A stretch of 49,684 nucleotides of DNA from contig SHUQ01000005.1 in assembly GCA_009694585.1 (NCBI GenBank), forward strand, positions 1 through 49,684, written 5' to 3'. Positions within the stretch are counted from its first letter, which is position 1. Each line of letters opens with the position of its first letter. Shown here in pieces: positions 32,685 through 40,530 of the stretch. The notes below the pieces were generated by a model. The model saw only the letters and a program-made list of their open reading frames with translations. It did no database searches and was not told where the DNA came from. Origin of the DNA: Candidatus Nanopelagicales bacterium (GTDB lineage: Bacteria; Actinomycetota; Actinomycetes; S36-B12). The translations under genes and the position numbers were made by a program.

Positions 32685-34396
32685 TGCGGACGCTCGGAGT
32701 TTTAGTAGCTGTGACAATTTTTTTGGCCGGCTGCGGAGCGTTGCCTACGTCATTGACGGCCCAGGTGCCGACCACCGGGCCAATCCAACAAGGTGCACAG
32801 GTGAATCTTGATCGCAAGGATCAGTTCATTCGGGTAATTGCACGCGGCCCCCGTGATGGCATGACGCCGATACAGGTCGTTCAAGGGTTTCTGGATGCAT
32901 CCGCATCATTTGAAGGCGACCATGCGGTCGCGCGCGAATATTTGTCCGAGTCCGCGAACACTCGGTGGTTACCAAGTTTACTAGTATCGGTTTATGACGG
33001 CCCCGCAGTTGTCACCTCCAATGCCAATTTGGTGACACTCACAGCGAGCCAAGCAGGCCGGATCGATGAAATTGGCCGCTACGTGGTTTCAGTACCAGGC
33101 GAAGAACTCCGCGCTAACTTCCAATTGGAACGTGCAGGTGGGCAGTGGCGTATCGAGCGGCTTCCTCAGGGTCTATTGCTTTCGTCCTCCGATGTTGAGC
33201 GGGCCTATCGATCCCTAGCGGTGTATTTCTTCAATCCCAGTTTTTCTGCACTAGTTCCTGATGCGCGCATGATCCCGGTTCTGGGCCCCGGGCAGGGCAC
33301 CACGTTGGTGCGTTATCTCCTAGATGGGCCAAGTGATTGGCTGGCGCCGGCGGTTCGCACCGGGTTCCCTGACGGCGTAGGGCTAAATATTGAATCGGTA
33401 CCAATCGATGGTGGGGTGGCACATGTGGACCTCAAATCTTCGGCACTGCTGGCCGACGATGCAACGCGCCAGGCACTTTCGGAGCAATTAGTTTGGACTT
33501 TGGGGCAACTTGTTGATGTCACCTCGGTTGAAATAACCGCAGGTGGCCAGCCACTTGTCGTGCCCGGGGTTAGTTCACCGCAACCGGTTGACGCTTGGCC
33601 TGCGGTGGATCCAGATGCACTACCCGTTGATGCATCAGGCTATGTGGCGCGAAGTCGATCGGTCGTGCGATTAGGTACAGATACGGATCGCCCAGTGCTA
33701 GGTGCTGCGGGCAGTGGCACTGTTTCATTCCTTCAAATCGCCATTGACCAACTGTCCAATGCCGTTGCTGGGATAGACGCTGATGGCACGTTGTGGCGCG
33801 GAGTTATCGCAAATGATGCATCGCTATTTGCATTGATCCGTGATGATGCCCTATCTGCGCCGGTCTTTGACGACGATGGGAATATCTGGGTGGTTGACCC
33901 TTTGGCCGGACTAACCCGGGTGGACCGCATCGGCCGGCGAGCAGAAGTTGCAGTTTCAGGGCTCCCGTTGGATTCGACATTGCTGGCAGCGGTGCCCTCA
34001 CGCGATGGCACTCGGTGCGCCCTTCTTGTGCAAAGAGGCGTGCGCACGTCTCTTTATCTGGCGGTAATCGTCCGCACCACCGCGAGTGCCCCGATGCAGA
34101 TAACCCAACCGATCAGAGCCGAAACGCGTTTGACCGAAGCCATCAGCGTTAGTTGGGCCGGCGCAAATTCGTTAATGGTCCTGGGCAGCGATGGTGCGGA
34201 GTCGTTGCAGGTTTTTGATCTAGATTTGGCTCGGGGATTAGTGATCGGAATCGGTGCCCCCGAAGCACCGGTGGTAGTTGCGGCGGCACCGGGACTCCCG
34301 ACCCTCGTGGGCGCGGCTGATGGCTGGATTTATGAATATGTGGGTTCCAACTGGCGCAAGCGCACCAGTGGTACCTCCCCTGCTTATCCGAATTGA
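32684..34396 (+). CDS. lpqB: Lipoprotein LpqB (MtrAB accessory, GerMN and beta-propeller domains)
   Basis: 570 residues. The signal peptide ends in the lipobox FLAGC (C17), predicting a diacylglycerol anchor on the outer membrane face. An N-terminal NTF2-like LpqB region is followed by a GerMN domain (about 200-300, with LVRYLLDGPSDWL and VAHVDLKSSALL) and a C-terminal propeller-like region (about 330-565). In mycobacteria LpqB contacts the MtrB sensor domain and modulates MtrA phosphorylation. Conserved order mtrA-mtrB-lpqB. It is convergent with comF, with only seven bases between the stops and no visible terminator. Confidence 0.94.
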   Translation: MRTLGVLVAVTIFLAGCGALPTSLTAQVPTTGPIQQGAQVNLDRKDQFIRVIARGPRDGMTPIQVVQGFLDASASFEGDHAVAREYLSESANTRWLPSLLVSVYDGPAVVTSNANLVTLTASQAGRIDEIGRYVVSVPGEELRANFQLERAGGQWRIERLPQGLLLSSSDVERAYRSLAVYFFNPSFSALVPDARMIPVLGPGQGTTLVRYLLDGPSDWLAPAVRTGFPDGVGLNIESVPIDGGVAHVDLKSSALLADDATRQALSEQLVWTLGQLVDVTSVEITAGGQPLVVPGVSSPQPVDAWPAVDPDALPVDASGYVARSRSVVRLGTDTDRPVLGAAGSGTVSFLQIAIDQLSNAVAGIDADGTLWRGVIANDASLFALIRDDALSAPVFDDDGNIWVVDPLAGLTRVDRIGRRAEVAVSGLPLDSTLLAAVPSRDGTRCALLVQRGVRTSLYLAVIVRTTASAPMQITQPIRAETRLTEAISVSWAGANSLMVLGSDGAESLQVFDLDLARGLVIGIGAPEAPVVVAAAPGLPTLVGAADGWIYEYVGSNWRKRTSGTSPAYPN

Positions 34397-34403
34397 TTCA
34401 CGG

Positions 34404-35093
34404 CTAAGGAGTCGGTGGCCAGCTTCGATGTGGCGTTCCGGCGACCGCGGCAACGCCGGCGATGTTCACCCCCGCGACTTCTAATGCGCGAACCGCCTCA
34501 AAGGTGGTTGCACCCGTGGTGATGACATCGTCCACCACGATGATTCGGTAGCCAGAAAATCTCTGCAGATTTACGATTTGTTTTTGCCGTGCCTCTAAGG
34601 TTCCGGCAATGGCCGAGTGCCGCTGGGCTGCCGACCGGCCCACCTGCTTGCCATTGTCGATGCGGCGGGTGAGTAGTTGCTGAACCTGCGATGGCTGATT
34701 CACCTGACTGAGGGCGCGTGCGGCTCGGTGTGCTATTTGCAAAGTGGTGTCGGATCCGCGGCTGCGAAGCGATCTGCGGTGCGGGGGAATGGTGACCAAG
34801 AGGGTAGGACCGCAGGTCAAAGTGGCAATAGCGCGGGCCAGCAAGATGCCAAGTGGGCCCGTCAAGGAGCGCACCCCATGTTCCTTGTGAGCGATGATGA
34901 CGGCTTTGGTTTGGTCTTGGTACCGTGATCCGGTCGCGACCGGCCATGTGGACCCCATCGAGTGGAAATCAACCTGCTGATTCATCGCGGCCCAGCAGGT
35001 CGGGCACAAGGAGGTTCCTAAAACTTGGCAGCCCACGCAGGCTCGGCTCAGGACCAGGTCAAGACAGGCATCGAGCAGCCGCCCTGCACTCAT
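34404..35093 (-). CDS. comF: ComF-type phosphoribosyltransferase-like protein
   Basis: 229 residues. The N-terminus carries a zinc-ribbon-like pair C-VGC and C-PTC (CVGCQVLGTSLCPTC). The type I PRTase fold appears at the C-terminus as IIVVDDVITTGATTFEAV, the phosphoribosyl-binding loop. ComF proteins help process single-stranded DNA during natural transformation in other bacteria; they are also widespread where competence is unknown. ATG 35093, with a G-rich stretch just upstream, is preferred over the upstream start at 35150. The same gene occupies this place in M. tuberculosis (Rv3242c), but the usual hpf between comF and secA is missing here. Confidence 0.88.
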   Translation of the reverse strand: MSAGRLLDACLDLVLSRACVGCQVLGTSLCPTCWAAMNQQVDFHSMGSTWPVATGSRYQDQTKAVIIAHKEHGVRSLTGPLGILLARAIATLTCGPTLLVTIPPHRRSLRSRGSDTTLQIAHRAARALSQVNQPSQVQQLLTRRIDNGKQVGRSAAQRHSAIAGTLEARQKQIVNLQRFSGYRIIVVDDVITTGATTFEAVRALEVAGVNIAGVAAVAGTPHRSWPPTP

Positions 35094-35213
35094 TTGTCCC
35101 CCCCTTTTTCCCGTGGGCACAGCCTGCGCACCATTTCTGGTCCTAGGCAAGGGGGGCTGGGCCCGCGGTGGATGAGGGGCACCCGCAGCGGTCCGTGATC
35201 ACCTCGTGACCTC

Positions 35214-35219
35214 TACGAT
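35214..35219 (+). promoter_or_regulatory. Candidate secA -10 (TACGAT)
   Basis: A TACGAT hexamer without a clear -35 lies 78 bases before the secA start. Transcription from it would give a leader of about 70 bases that includes the hairpin at 35225-35242. Confidence 0.45.
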
Positions 35220-35224
35220 GGGGT

Positions 35225-35242
35225 GCGCCAGCAGGCTGGCGC
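35225..35242 (+). promoter_or_regulatory. Hairpin in the secA leader
   Basis: GCGCCAG pairs perfectly with CTGGCGC around CAGG. It would sit at the very 5' end of the message, where it could stabilise the mRNA or tune translation. There is no T tract, so it is not a terminator. Confidence 0.45.
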
Positions 35243-35297
35243 GGTGATTTACCCCGAGAGCGTCGTTTTGTTCGACCGATCCGAAAGGCTTTTCACT

Positions 35298-38102
35298 GTG
35301 GGTGTGCTCGACAGACTCCTTCGCGTTGGCGAGGGCAAGACCCTGCGCCGCCTCGAGGCGATCGCCGTCGCCGTCAATGCGATTGAGGACGAATTTGTTG
35401 CCCTGAGTGACGCGGAATTGCGAGCGCTGACTCAGGAGTTCAAGGACCGCTACCAAGGCGGTGAGTCACTCGATGACCTACTACCCGAAGCTTTTGCCAC
35501 CGTCCGCGAAGCCGCTCGCCGCACCTTGGGTCAGCGCCACTATGACGTGCAGATCATGGGTGGGGCCGCGCTGCATATGGGCAATATTGCCGAAATGCGT
35601 ACCGGTGAAGGCAAGACCTTGGTCGCGACTTTGCCGGCCTATTTAAATGCCCTTTCAGGTAAAGGTGTGCATGTTGTCACGGTAAATGATTACCTTGCTG
35701 AGCGTGACGGTGAGTGGATGGGCCGCGTGCACCGCTTCCTAGGGCTCGAGGTGGGCACCATCTTGTCGAATATGACCCCGCCCGAACGTCGCATCGCTTA
35801 TGCGGCTGATATCACTTATGGCACCAACAATGAATTTGGATTTGATTATCTGCGCGACAACATGGCTTGGTCGCGCGAAGAGTTGGTGCAGCGCGGCCAC
35901 AACTTCGCCGTGGTCGATGAGGTGGACTCGATTCTTGTTGATGAGGCCCGCACCCCATTGATCATCAGTGGTCCCGCTGACCAAGCAAACACCTGGTACG
36001 CAGAGTTCGCGCGGATGGTAAATCTGCTCAAGCGCGATGAAGACTATGAAGTTGACGAGAAGAAGAAGACCATCGGGGTGCTGGAGTCGGCGATCGACAA
36101 GATCGAAGATCAAATCGGTATCGACAATCTTTATGACACCGTGAATACCCCGCTCGTTGGGTTCTTAAATAACGCCATCCGCGCCAAGGACCTGTTCAAG
36201 AAAGACCGCGACTATGTGGTTATTGACGGCGAGGTTCTCATCGTTGACGAACACACCGGTCGCATCCTTTCCGGCCGTCGATATAACGAGGGTTTGCACC
36301 AGTCAATTGAAGCCAAGGAAGGTGTCGAGATCAAGGCCGAGAACCAAACTCTGGCCACCGTGACCTTGCAGAACTTCTTCCGGCTCTACACCCGGTTGTC
36401 CGGCATGACCGGTACTGCCATGACAGAAGCCAATGAGTTCTCGACCATCTACAACCTCGGGGTGGTGCCGATCCCAACCAACTGCCCGATGGTGCGCATC
36501 GACAAAGCCGATGTGGTGTTCCGCACCGGCGAAGCCAAACTCAGTGCCGTCATCGCCGATATCGTCGAACGGCACGAGCGTGGTCAGCCAATTCTTGTGG
36601 GCACCATCAGTGTTGAGAAGTCTGAGGATCTCTCCAAGCTCCTTAAGCAAAATGGAGTGCCTCATGAGGTGCTCAACGCCAAACACCATCACCGTGAAGC
36701 CGCGATCGTGGCACAAGCTGGCCGCCGCGGCGCGGTCACTGTTGCCACGAATATGGCAGGTCGCGGTACCGACATCATGTTGGGCGGCAACCCGGAGTTC
36801 ATGGCCGCGGCGGCCTTAACCCAGCAGGGTTTGTCGCCGGTCCTCGACCCGGAGGCCTACGAAGCTGCTTGGCCTGCGGCAATTGAGCAAGCACGAGGTG
36901 CAGTGAAATCCGAGCACGACGAAGTTGTCAGCCTCGGGGGCCTCTACGTGCTGGCCACCGAGCGCCATGAGTCGCGCCGCATTGACAACCAGTTGCGGGG
37001 TCGCTCTGGTCGCCAAGGGGATCCGGGTGAATCCCAGTTCTATCTTTCGCTGCAAGACGATCTCATGCGTTTGTTCAAGGCTGACATGGTTGATGCGTTC
37101 CTGCGCCGCTTCAATGTGCCCGATGATGTGCCAATTGAGGCGAAGATTGTCACTAATGCGATCCGCTCGGCGCAGTCGCAGGTAGAGGCTCAGAACTTTG
37201 AAATTCGTAAGGATGTCTTGAAGTATGACGATGTTCTCAATCGCCAGCGCCTGGTTATCTATGACGAGCGCCGCCGAGTGCTCGAAGGTGAAGATATTGA
37301 AGAGCAGGTGCGTGACTTCATCACCGATACTGTTGAAGGTTACGTGCGTGTGGCCACGGCCGATGGCTATCCAGAGGGCTGGGATCTAGATCAGCTGTGG
37401 TCCGCACTTAGGCAGCTCTACCCTGTCGAAGCCACCATTGCCGAACTTGAAGAGGCATCCGGCGGTGACCGATCTGGTCTAAGTCAGGATTATCTGGTTG
37501 CTGAGCTCAAGGAAGATGCTCAGCACGCCTATGACATCCGCGAAGAAAGCCTTGGTGACGAAGTCGCTCGCGAGCTAGAACGCCGAGTGATTTTGTCAGT
37601 CCTAGACCGCAAATGGCGTGAGCATCTCTACGAGATGGATTACCTCCGTGATGGCATTGGCTTACGTGCGATGGCCCAGCGGGATCCACTCATCGAATAC
37701 CAGCGTGAAGGCTTCGACCTCTTCAACGCCATGATGGACGGCATCAAAGAGGAAACCGTTGGTTACCTGTTCAATGTCGAAGTTCAGATTAACGAACCTG
37801 AGGTCGCGCCCGAGACAGAATCCGGCGCCGTGAGCGTGGCAGCGCCTCAGCCAGCAGCGCCTCAGCCAGCAGCGCCTCAGCCAGCAGCGCCTCAGCGAGC
37901 AGCACCAAAGGTGCCACTGCTCGCCAAAGGCTTGGCCCCGAGCCGGCCCGCTCACTTGGAGTATTCAGCGCCGAGTGAATCCGGCGGAGTCGTGCACGGT
38001 GCCATGGAAGTCGACGGCGATGGGTTAGTCGAGATTGATCCCGATGCCAGTCGCGCCCATCGTCGACGTGCCGAGCGGGCTCGCCGCAAGGGCGGTCGCT
38101 AG
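35298..38102 (+). CDS. secA: Preprotein translocase ATPase SecA
   Basis: 934 residues driving Sec-dependent export through SecYEG. The N-terminus [19 protein letters not shown] is typical of SecA1. Walker A is [11 protein letters not shown], Walker B and the DEAD-like [17 protein letters not shown] are intact, and [35 protein letters not shown] and [20 protein letters not shown] (motif VI/scaffold) follow. The C-terminus lacks the Cys-rich zinc motif and instead has a Pro-Gln-Ala-Ala repeat tract and an [13 protein letters not shown] tail. GTG 35298, with GAAAGG nine bases upstream, fits homologues; the frame is open back to 35223 without homology. Position matches Rv3240c. Confidence 0.96.
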   Translation: MGVLDRLLRVGEGKTLRRLEAIAVAVNAIEDEFVALSDAELRALTQEFKDRYQGGESLDDLLPEAFATVREAARRTLGQRHYDVQIMGGAALHMGNIAEMRTGEGKTLVATLPAYLNALSGKGVHVVTVNDYLAERDGEWMGRVHRFLGLEVGTILSNMTPPERRIAYAADITYGTNNEFGFDYLRDNMAWSREELVQRGHNFAVVDEVDSILVDEARTPLIISGPADQANTWYAEFARMVNLLKRDEDYEVDEKKKTIGVLESAIDKIEDQIGIDNLYDTVNTPLVGFLNNAIRAKDLFKKDRDYVVIDGEVLIVDEHTGRILSGRRYNEGLHQSIEAKEGVEIKAENQTLATVTLQNFFRLYTRLSGMTGTAMTEANEFSTIYNLGVVPIPTNCPMVRIDKADVVFRTGEAKLSAVIADIVERHERGQPILVGTISVEKSEDLSKLLKQNGVPHEVLNAKHHHREAAIVAQAGRRGAVTVATNMAGRGTDIMLGGNPEFMAAAALTQQGLSPVLDPEAYEAAWPAAIEQARGAVKSEHDEVVSLGGLYVLATERHESRRIDNQLRGRSGRQGDPGESQFYLSLQDDLMRLFKADMVDAFLRRFNVPDDVPIEAKIVTNAIRSAQSQVEAQNFEIRKDVLKYDDVLNRQRLVIYDERRRVLEGEDIEEQVRDFITDTVEGYVRVATADGYPEGWDLDQLWSALRQLYPVEATIAELEEASGGDRSGLSQDYLVAELKEDAQHAYDIREESLGDEVARELERRVILSVLDRKWREHLYEMDYLRDGIGLRAMAQRDPLIEYQREGFDLFNAMMDGIKEETVGYLFNVEVQINEPEVAPETESGAVSVAAPQPAAPQPAAPQPAAPQRAAPKVPLLAKGLAPSRPAHLEYSAPSESGGVVHGAMEVDGDGLVEIDPDASRAHRRRAERARRKGGR
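37845..37904 (+). repeat. 15-nt tandem repeat in secA encoding PQPAA
   Basis: Four copies of CCTCAGCCAGCAGCG, the first three identical and the last with two changes. They encode a flexible linker near the SecA C-terminus. Copy number is likely to vary between strains. Confidence 0.9.
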
Positions 38103-38179
38103 CACTACTCCACGAGACTGCGGAAGTAACCCAAATCGCAAGGACAAAACAACGGCACTTACCCCGCTGACCGGGTGCA

Positions 38180-38683
38180 TTAGCCGAGGTTGACCGCGGT
38201 GACCAGCCAGCGTTCGCTAATGAACTCAAAGCGCATCGCCACAGCTCGTGCTCGATCGCTGCCGACCAGGACGGCCGAAGTCTCGGCGATGCCATCGGCA
38301 ATCTGACAGATGCGAATTGAGCGAACCTGCTTTAGGGTCCGGGTAGTAGCTTTCTGCTGACTCAAGGTGCGGGTGCTCGGGTGCCGCCGGACGGCTGCGC
38401 CTCGTTCGGCAAGTTGCGCCAATTGGCCGCGCTCCACCCAACGAGTTAGTTGGCCCGGTGGACGATCGCCGATGCCCACCTCACTTACCGCCCGCGCCAT
38501 GCGTGCGACCCAGGCAATAGGTAATTTGTTAGTTTCCGGTTGGCCTGCCGCATCGGTACCGGTTGGCGCCCCGACAAGGTGTAAGTGCCGAGGCACTGTT
38601 GGCGGGCTATCGATACCGAGTGCTACTTGCCAGTCCAATGGCAAGGGCAATTGGTTGACGGGGGCACAGTCAAGGACGGTCAC
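38180..38683 (-). CDS. Rv3235 family protein (DUF6459)
   Basis: 167 residues. The conserved C-terminal part reads VARMARAVSEVGIGDRPPGQLTRWV, then SIRICQIADGIAETSAVLVGSDRARAVAMRFEF and RWLVTAVNLG, the pattern of the actinobacterial Rv3235 family that follows secA1. The N-terminus is proline-rich and variable. No catalytic residues or membrane segments are seen, and the fold resembles a small alpha/beta NTF2-like domain; function unknown. The GTG start has AAGGAG upstream. It is convergent with secA, 77 bases away, with only weak pairing between them. Confidence 0.8.
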   Translation of the reverse strand: MTVLDCAPVNQLPLPLDWQVALGIDSPPTVPRHLHLVGAPTGTDAAGQPETNKLPIAWVARMARAVSEVGIGDRPPGQLTRWVERGQLAQLAERGAAVRRHPSTRTLSQQKATTRTLKQVRSIRICQIADGIAETSAVLVGSDRARAVAMRFEFISERWLVTAVNLG

Positions 38684-38728
38684 GGTCGTTCTCCTTAGTT
38701 CGTGTGAGCTGGAGGACGGCCACGGTCG
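38673..38728. repeat. Direct repeat AGGACGG(T/C)CACGGTCG, two copies 40 bases apart
   Basis: Copies at 38673-38688 and 38713-38728 differ at one base. The first covers the start codon of the Rv3235-type gene and the second lies upstream of its ribosome binding site. It could be an autoregulatory site or a small duplication. Confidence 0.6.
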
Positions 38729-38895
38729 GGGGGTCGCGGGAGTCTTATTACCGGTGGTGCCGGATTAGTTGGACGTCCGGAGTCACCATTGAATTTTCAA
38801 TTGCGATCGTGCATTTGCGTGCATTTGCTTGTGCTTAGTGCTGGTTAGAGTTCTACGTCACTGAGTAAAACCTGTCAATGGCAGTGGGTAACTGG

Positions 38896-38911
38896 TTGTG
38901 GATAACTTTTC
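38896..38911 (-). promoter_or_regulatory. DnaA-box-like 16-mer, copy 1
   Basis: TTGTGGATAACTTTTC contains the complement of TTATCCACA, a perfect DnaA box. The identical 16-mer recurs exactly 900 bases downstream. It lies 96 bases before the LSm-like gene. Confidence 0.5.
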
Positions 38912-38970
38912 CAGGAATATGGGGCGGTGAGCGAGAATCATCATGACATCAGTGTTCCCAGTCGGCGGGC

Positions 38971-38991
38971 TTGTTAAACCTGAGTTAACAA
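38971..38991. promoter_or_regulatory. Inverted repeat TTGTTAA-N7-TTAACAA
   Basis: Perfect 7-bp arms around ACCTGAG, directly before the AAGGAAGG ribosome binding site of the gene at 39007. It could be an operator or an RNA hairpin that limits access to the ribosome binding site. Confidence 0.55.
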
Positions 38992-39006
38992 GGAAGGTGG
39001 CTTTTG

Positions 39007-39552
39007 ATGTTCATTACCAACCCAGATGACCTACTGGCCCAAGCCGCTGCCGGTTTCCAGTCGGGCTGCGACGCGGAGGTTATTGCCGAAGCGGCGGAGT
39101 TGGCCGAGGTCGAGCAGGCGCGGCTGCGACTAAGTGATCGCTGGCACGCCACCACTAACCCGGTAAATGTCTGGGTGGTCGGACTACCGGTTATTTACGG
39201 AACCGTGGTTACTGCGGGAAGTAGCCTTGTTGTGGTGGCGTCAGGTGAAACCCTTTGGGCACTAAATAGCACCGCGGTCGTTGGTGTTGCAGGGCTCGCG
39301 TCCGGGCTACGGGATGAAGGCCCGGGCCGGATTCTTCCTGAGCTGACTTGGTCAACGCTATTGCGTGACTTCACCGGTCAGCTACTACGAATCCATACCA
39401 TCGATGGGCGCATCCGAAATGGCGAGTTAGCCGGAGTGGGTTCGGATTTCTTTGATCTGCGCGAAAGCCACACTGACCCAGTTAGCCCAATGTTTGCAAT
39501 TGGATTTACGGCACTGGTAGCGGTGCAGACTCCGGCCCGAAGGGATGGGTAA
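39007..39552 (+). CDS. Conserved actinobacterial protein with LSm-like C-terminal domain
   Basis: 181 residues. The N-terminal helix (about 18-45) is acidic: AEVIAEAAELAEVEQARLRL. Two small beta segments follow: VVGLPVIYGTVVTAGSSLVVVASGETLWAL, and later LLRIHTIDGRIRNGELAGVGSDFFDL, which has the G-rich strand order of Sm/LSm RNA-binding folds. Related proteins are found near secA in other actinobacteria without a known role. ATG 39007, with AAGGAAGG upstream, is preferred over TTG 39004. The 3' end overlaps the opposing HTH gene by 47 bases. The Sm similarity is by eye and moderate. Confidence 0.72.
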   Translation: MFITNPDDLLAQAAAGFQSGCDAEVIAEAAELAEVEQARLRLSDRWHATTNPVNVWVVGLPVIYGTVVTAGSSLVVVASGETLWALNSTAVVGVAGLASGLRDEGPGRILPELTWSTLLRDFTGQLLRIHTIDGRIRNGELAGVGSDFFDLRESHTDPVSPMFAIGFTALVAVQTPARRDG

Positions 39553-39745
39553 CCACGAAATCTTGGGTGACCTGATACATCCGAGTGATGTAGGCCTCAA
39601 GCTGGGTGGCCTCGATCCGCCACTGACCCCGGCCGCCAATCTTGATGGCGGGTAACTCACCGGTGCGAACCAAGGCATAGGTCTGCGCGGCCGAAATATT
39701 TAGGGCATCGGCGATATCGGCGAGGGTGAGAAAGCGTTGCGGCAT
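39506..39745 (-). CDS. Small helix-turn-helix DNA-binding protein (excisionase/BldC-like)
   Basis: 79 residues. FLTLADIADALNISAAQTYALV forms a winged HTH of the MerR/excisionase type, followed by the wing RTGELPAIKIGGRGQWRI and a short helix ending in AYITRMY. There are no effector or catalytic domains. BldC-like proteins bind direct repeats and regulate development in Streptomyces. ATG 39745 is chosen from homology; the longer frame to 39877 would cover the whole promoter region. A CACCAT -10-like hexamer sits six bases before the ATG. It is divergent from the SAF gene, and the 125-base gap between them holds the second DnaA-box-like 16-mer and an inverted repeat. Confidence 0.82.
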   Translation of the reverse strand: MPQRFLTLADIADALNISAAQTYALVRTGELPAIKIGGRGQWRIEATQLEAYITRMYQVTQDFVVTHPFGPESAPLPVP

Positions 39746-39795
39746 GTGCGTATGGTGCCAAATCTTCTGGCGCAACCAAAGCCTTTCGAGCCTAC

Positions 39796-39811
39796 TTGTG
39801 GATAACTTTTC
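39796..39811 (-). promoter_or_regulatory. DnaA-box-like 16-mer, copy 2
   Basis: Identical to the site at 38896-38911. It lies in the divergent region between the HTH and SAF genes, 51 bases upstream of the HTH start and 60 upstream of the SAF start. Confidence 0.5.
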
Positions 39812-39817
39812 GCAGGA

Positions 39818-39836
39818 TTTCACTTTCCGGGTGAAA
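39818..39836. promoter_or_regulatory. Inverted repeat TTTCAC-N7-GTGAAA
   Basis: Perfect 6-bp arms lie seven bases after the second DnaA-box-like site, 35 bases before the SAF gene. A good operator position for that gene. Confidence 0.5.
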
Positions 39837-39870
39837 CTAGTGCAACATATTTTCAATGCTGGGGGAGCAC

Positions 39871-40530
39871 ATGGCACTTCTAACGAAACAACACCTAGGT
39901 CAACTTTCAGCCCAAGTTCCGGCGAAACGAATGCGGGTGGTGCGCTGGCGCGATCTGCGCCTTTGGGCTGGCTTGGTGATTATCGTCTTGGCGATGTTTG
40001 CCGGTGCATTTATGTTGTCGCGTGGGGAGCAAACCACCACGGTTTGGCGCGCGAGTAACGACCTCTCCATTGGCTCGGCACCGATTGCTACTCCGGTAAC
40101 CGTGGCACTTGGTGAAGTCCAAGACCAATACCTACCGGCAAGTGAACCGCTAACCGGGCACCTGCGTTGGCCAGTTGCGGCCGGTGACCTGATTCCGCGT
40201 GGCGCACTTGGCTATTCGCCGCTATTGAATGCGCGCTTGGTGACGCTCCCGGTCGACCCATTGCACGCACCTGTGAACTTGGCAGCCGGTGATGTTGTTG
40301 ATATTTGGTCGACACCTGCCGATAGCTCTGGTGGGGTGAGCGCGCAGCCGGTGCTGGTGCTCCCGAGCATCACGGTTGCTGAAGTCGCCGCCGATGCCGT
40401 TGGCGTTGGTGGTGAGATCGCGGTCGTGGTTGAAATCCCACAGGCGGCCGCTGATCAGCTAGTGGCCGCAGCCCGCTCGGGTTTGATTGATCTGGTCGCA
40501 GTGCCGATTGCTAGCCAGCAGGTGTCATGA
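39871..40530 (+). CDS. SAF domain membrane protein (CpaB/RcpC-like)
   Basis: 219 residues: a basic N-terminus (KRMRVVRWRDLRLW), one helix (about 31-49), then a SAF domain with PLTGHLRWPVAAGDLIPRGAL and LNAAGDVVDIWSTP-like segments and a C-terminal beta region. SAF proteins of the CpaB type are periplasmic or extracellular parts of Flp/Tad pilus systems. ATG 39871, with GGGGGAG four bases upstream, is preferred over ATG 39856. It overlaps the CpaE-like gene by ATGA. No CpaF/TadA ATPase, TadB/C or pilin gene is near, so a pilus role cannot be assumed. Confidence 0.8.
   Translation: MALLTKQHLGQLSAQVPAKRMRVVRWRDLRLWAGLVIIVLAMFAGAFMLSRGEQTTTVWRASNDLSIGSAPIATPVTVALGEVQDQYLPASEPLTGHLRWPVAAGDLIPRGALGYSPLLNARLVTLPVDPLHAPVNLAAGDVVDIWSTPADSSGGVSAQPVLVLPSITVAEVAADAVGVGGEIAVVVEIPQAAADQLVAAARSGLIDLVAVPIASQQVS

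Larger units (their letters stand above)
38684..39006. other. 323-base divergent intergenic region
   Basis: No gene is seen. It holds the promoters of the Rv3235-type gene and the LSm-like gene, one copy of the 16-nt direct repeat, a tandem GTGCATTTGC pair (around 38808-38827), one perfect DnaA-box sequence and a 7-bp inverted repeat. The sequence is more AT-rich than the flanking genes from about 38760 on. Confidence 0.6.

Noticed and set aside
36303-36716. 137-codon minus-strand frame opposite secA
   Set aside because: Antisense of conserved SecA motifs; no independent support.
38896-39811. Chromosomal origin of replication
   Set aside because: Only two DnaA-box sequences 900 bases apart, no AT-rich unwinding element, and no dnaA, dnaN or rpmH nearby.
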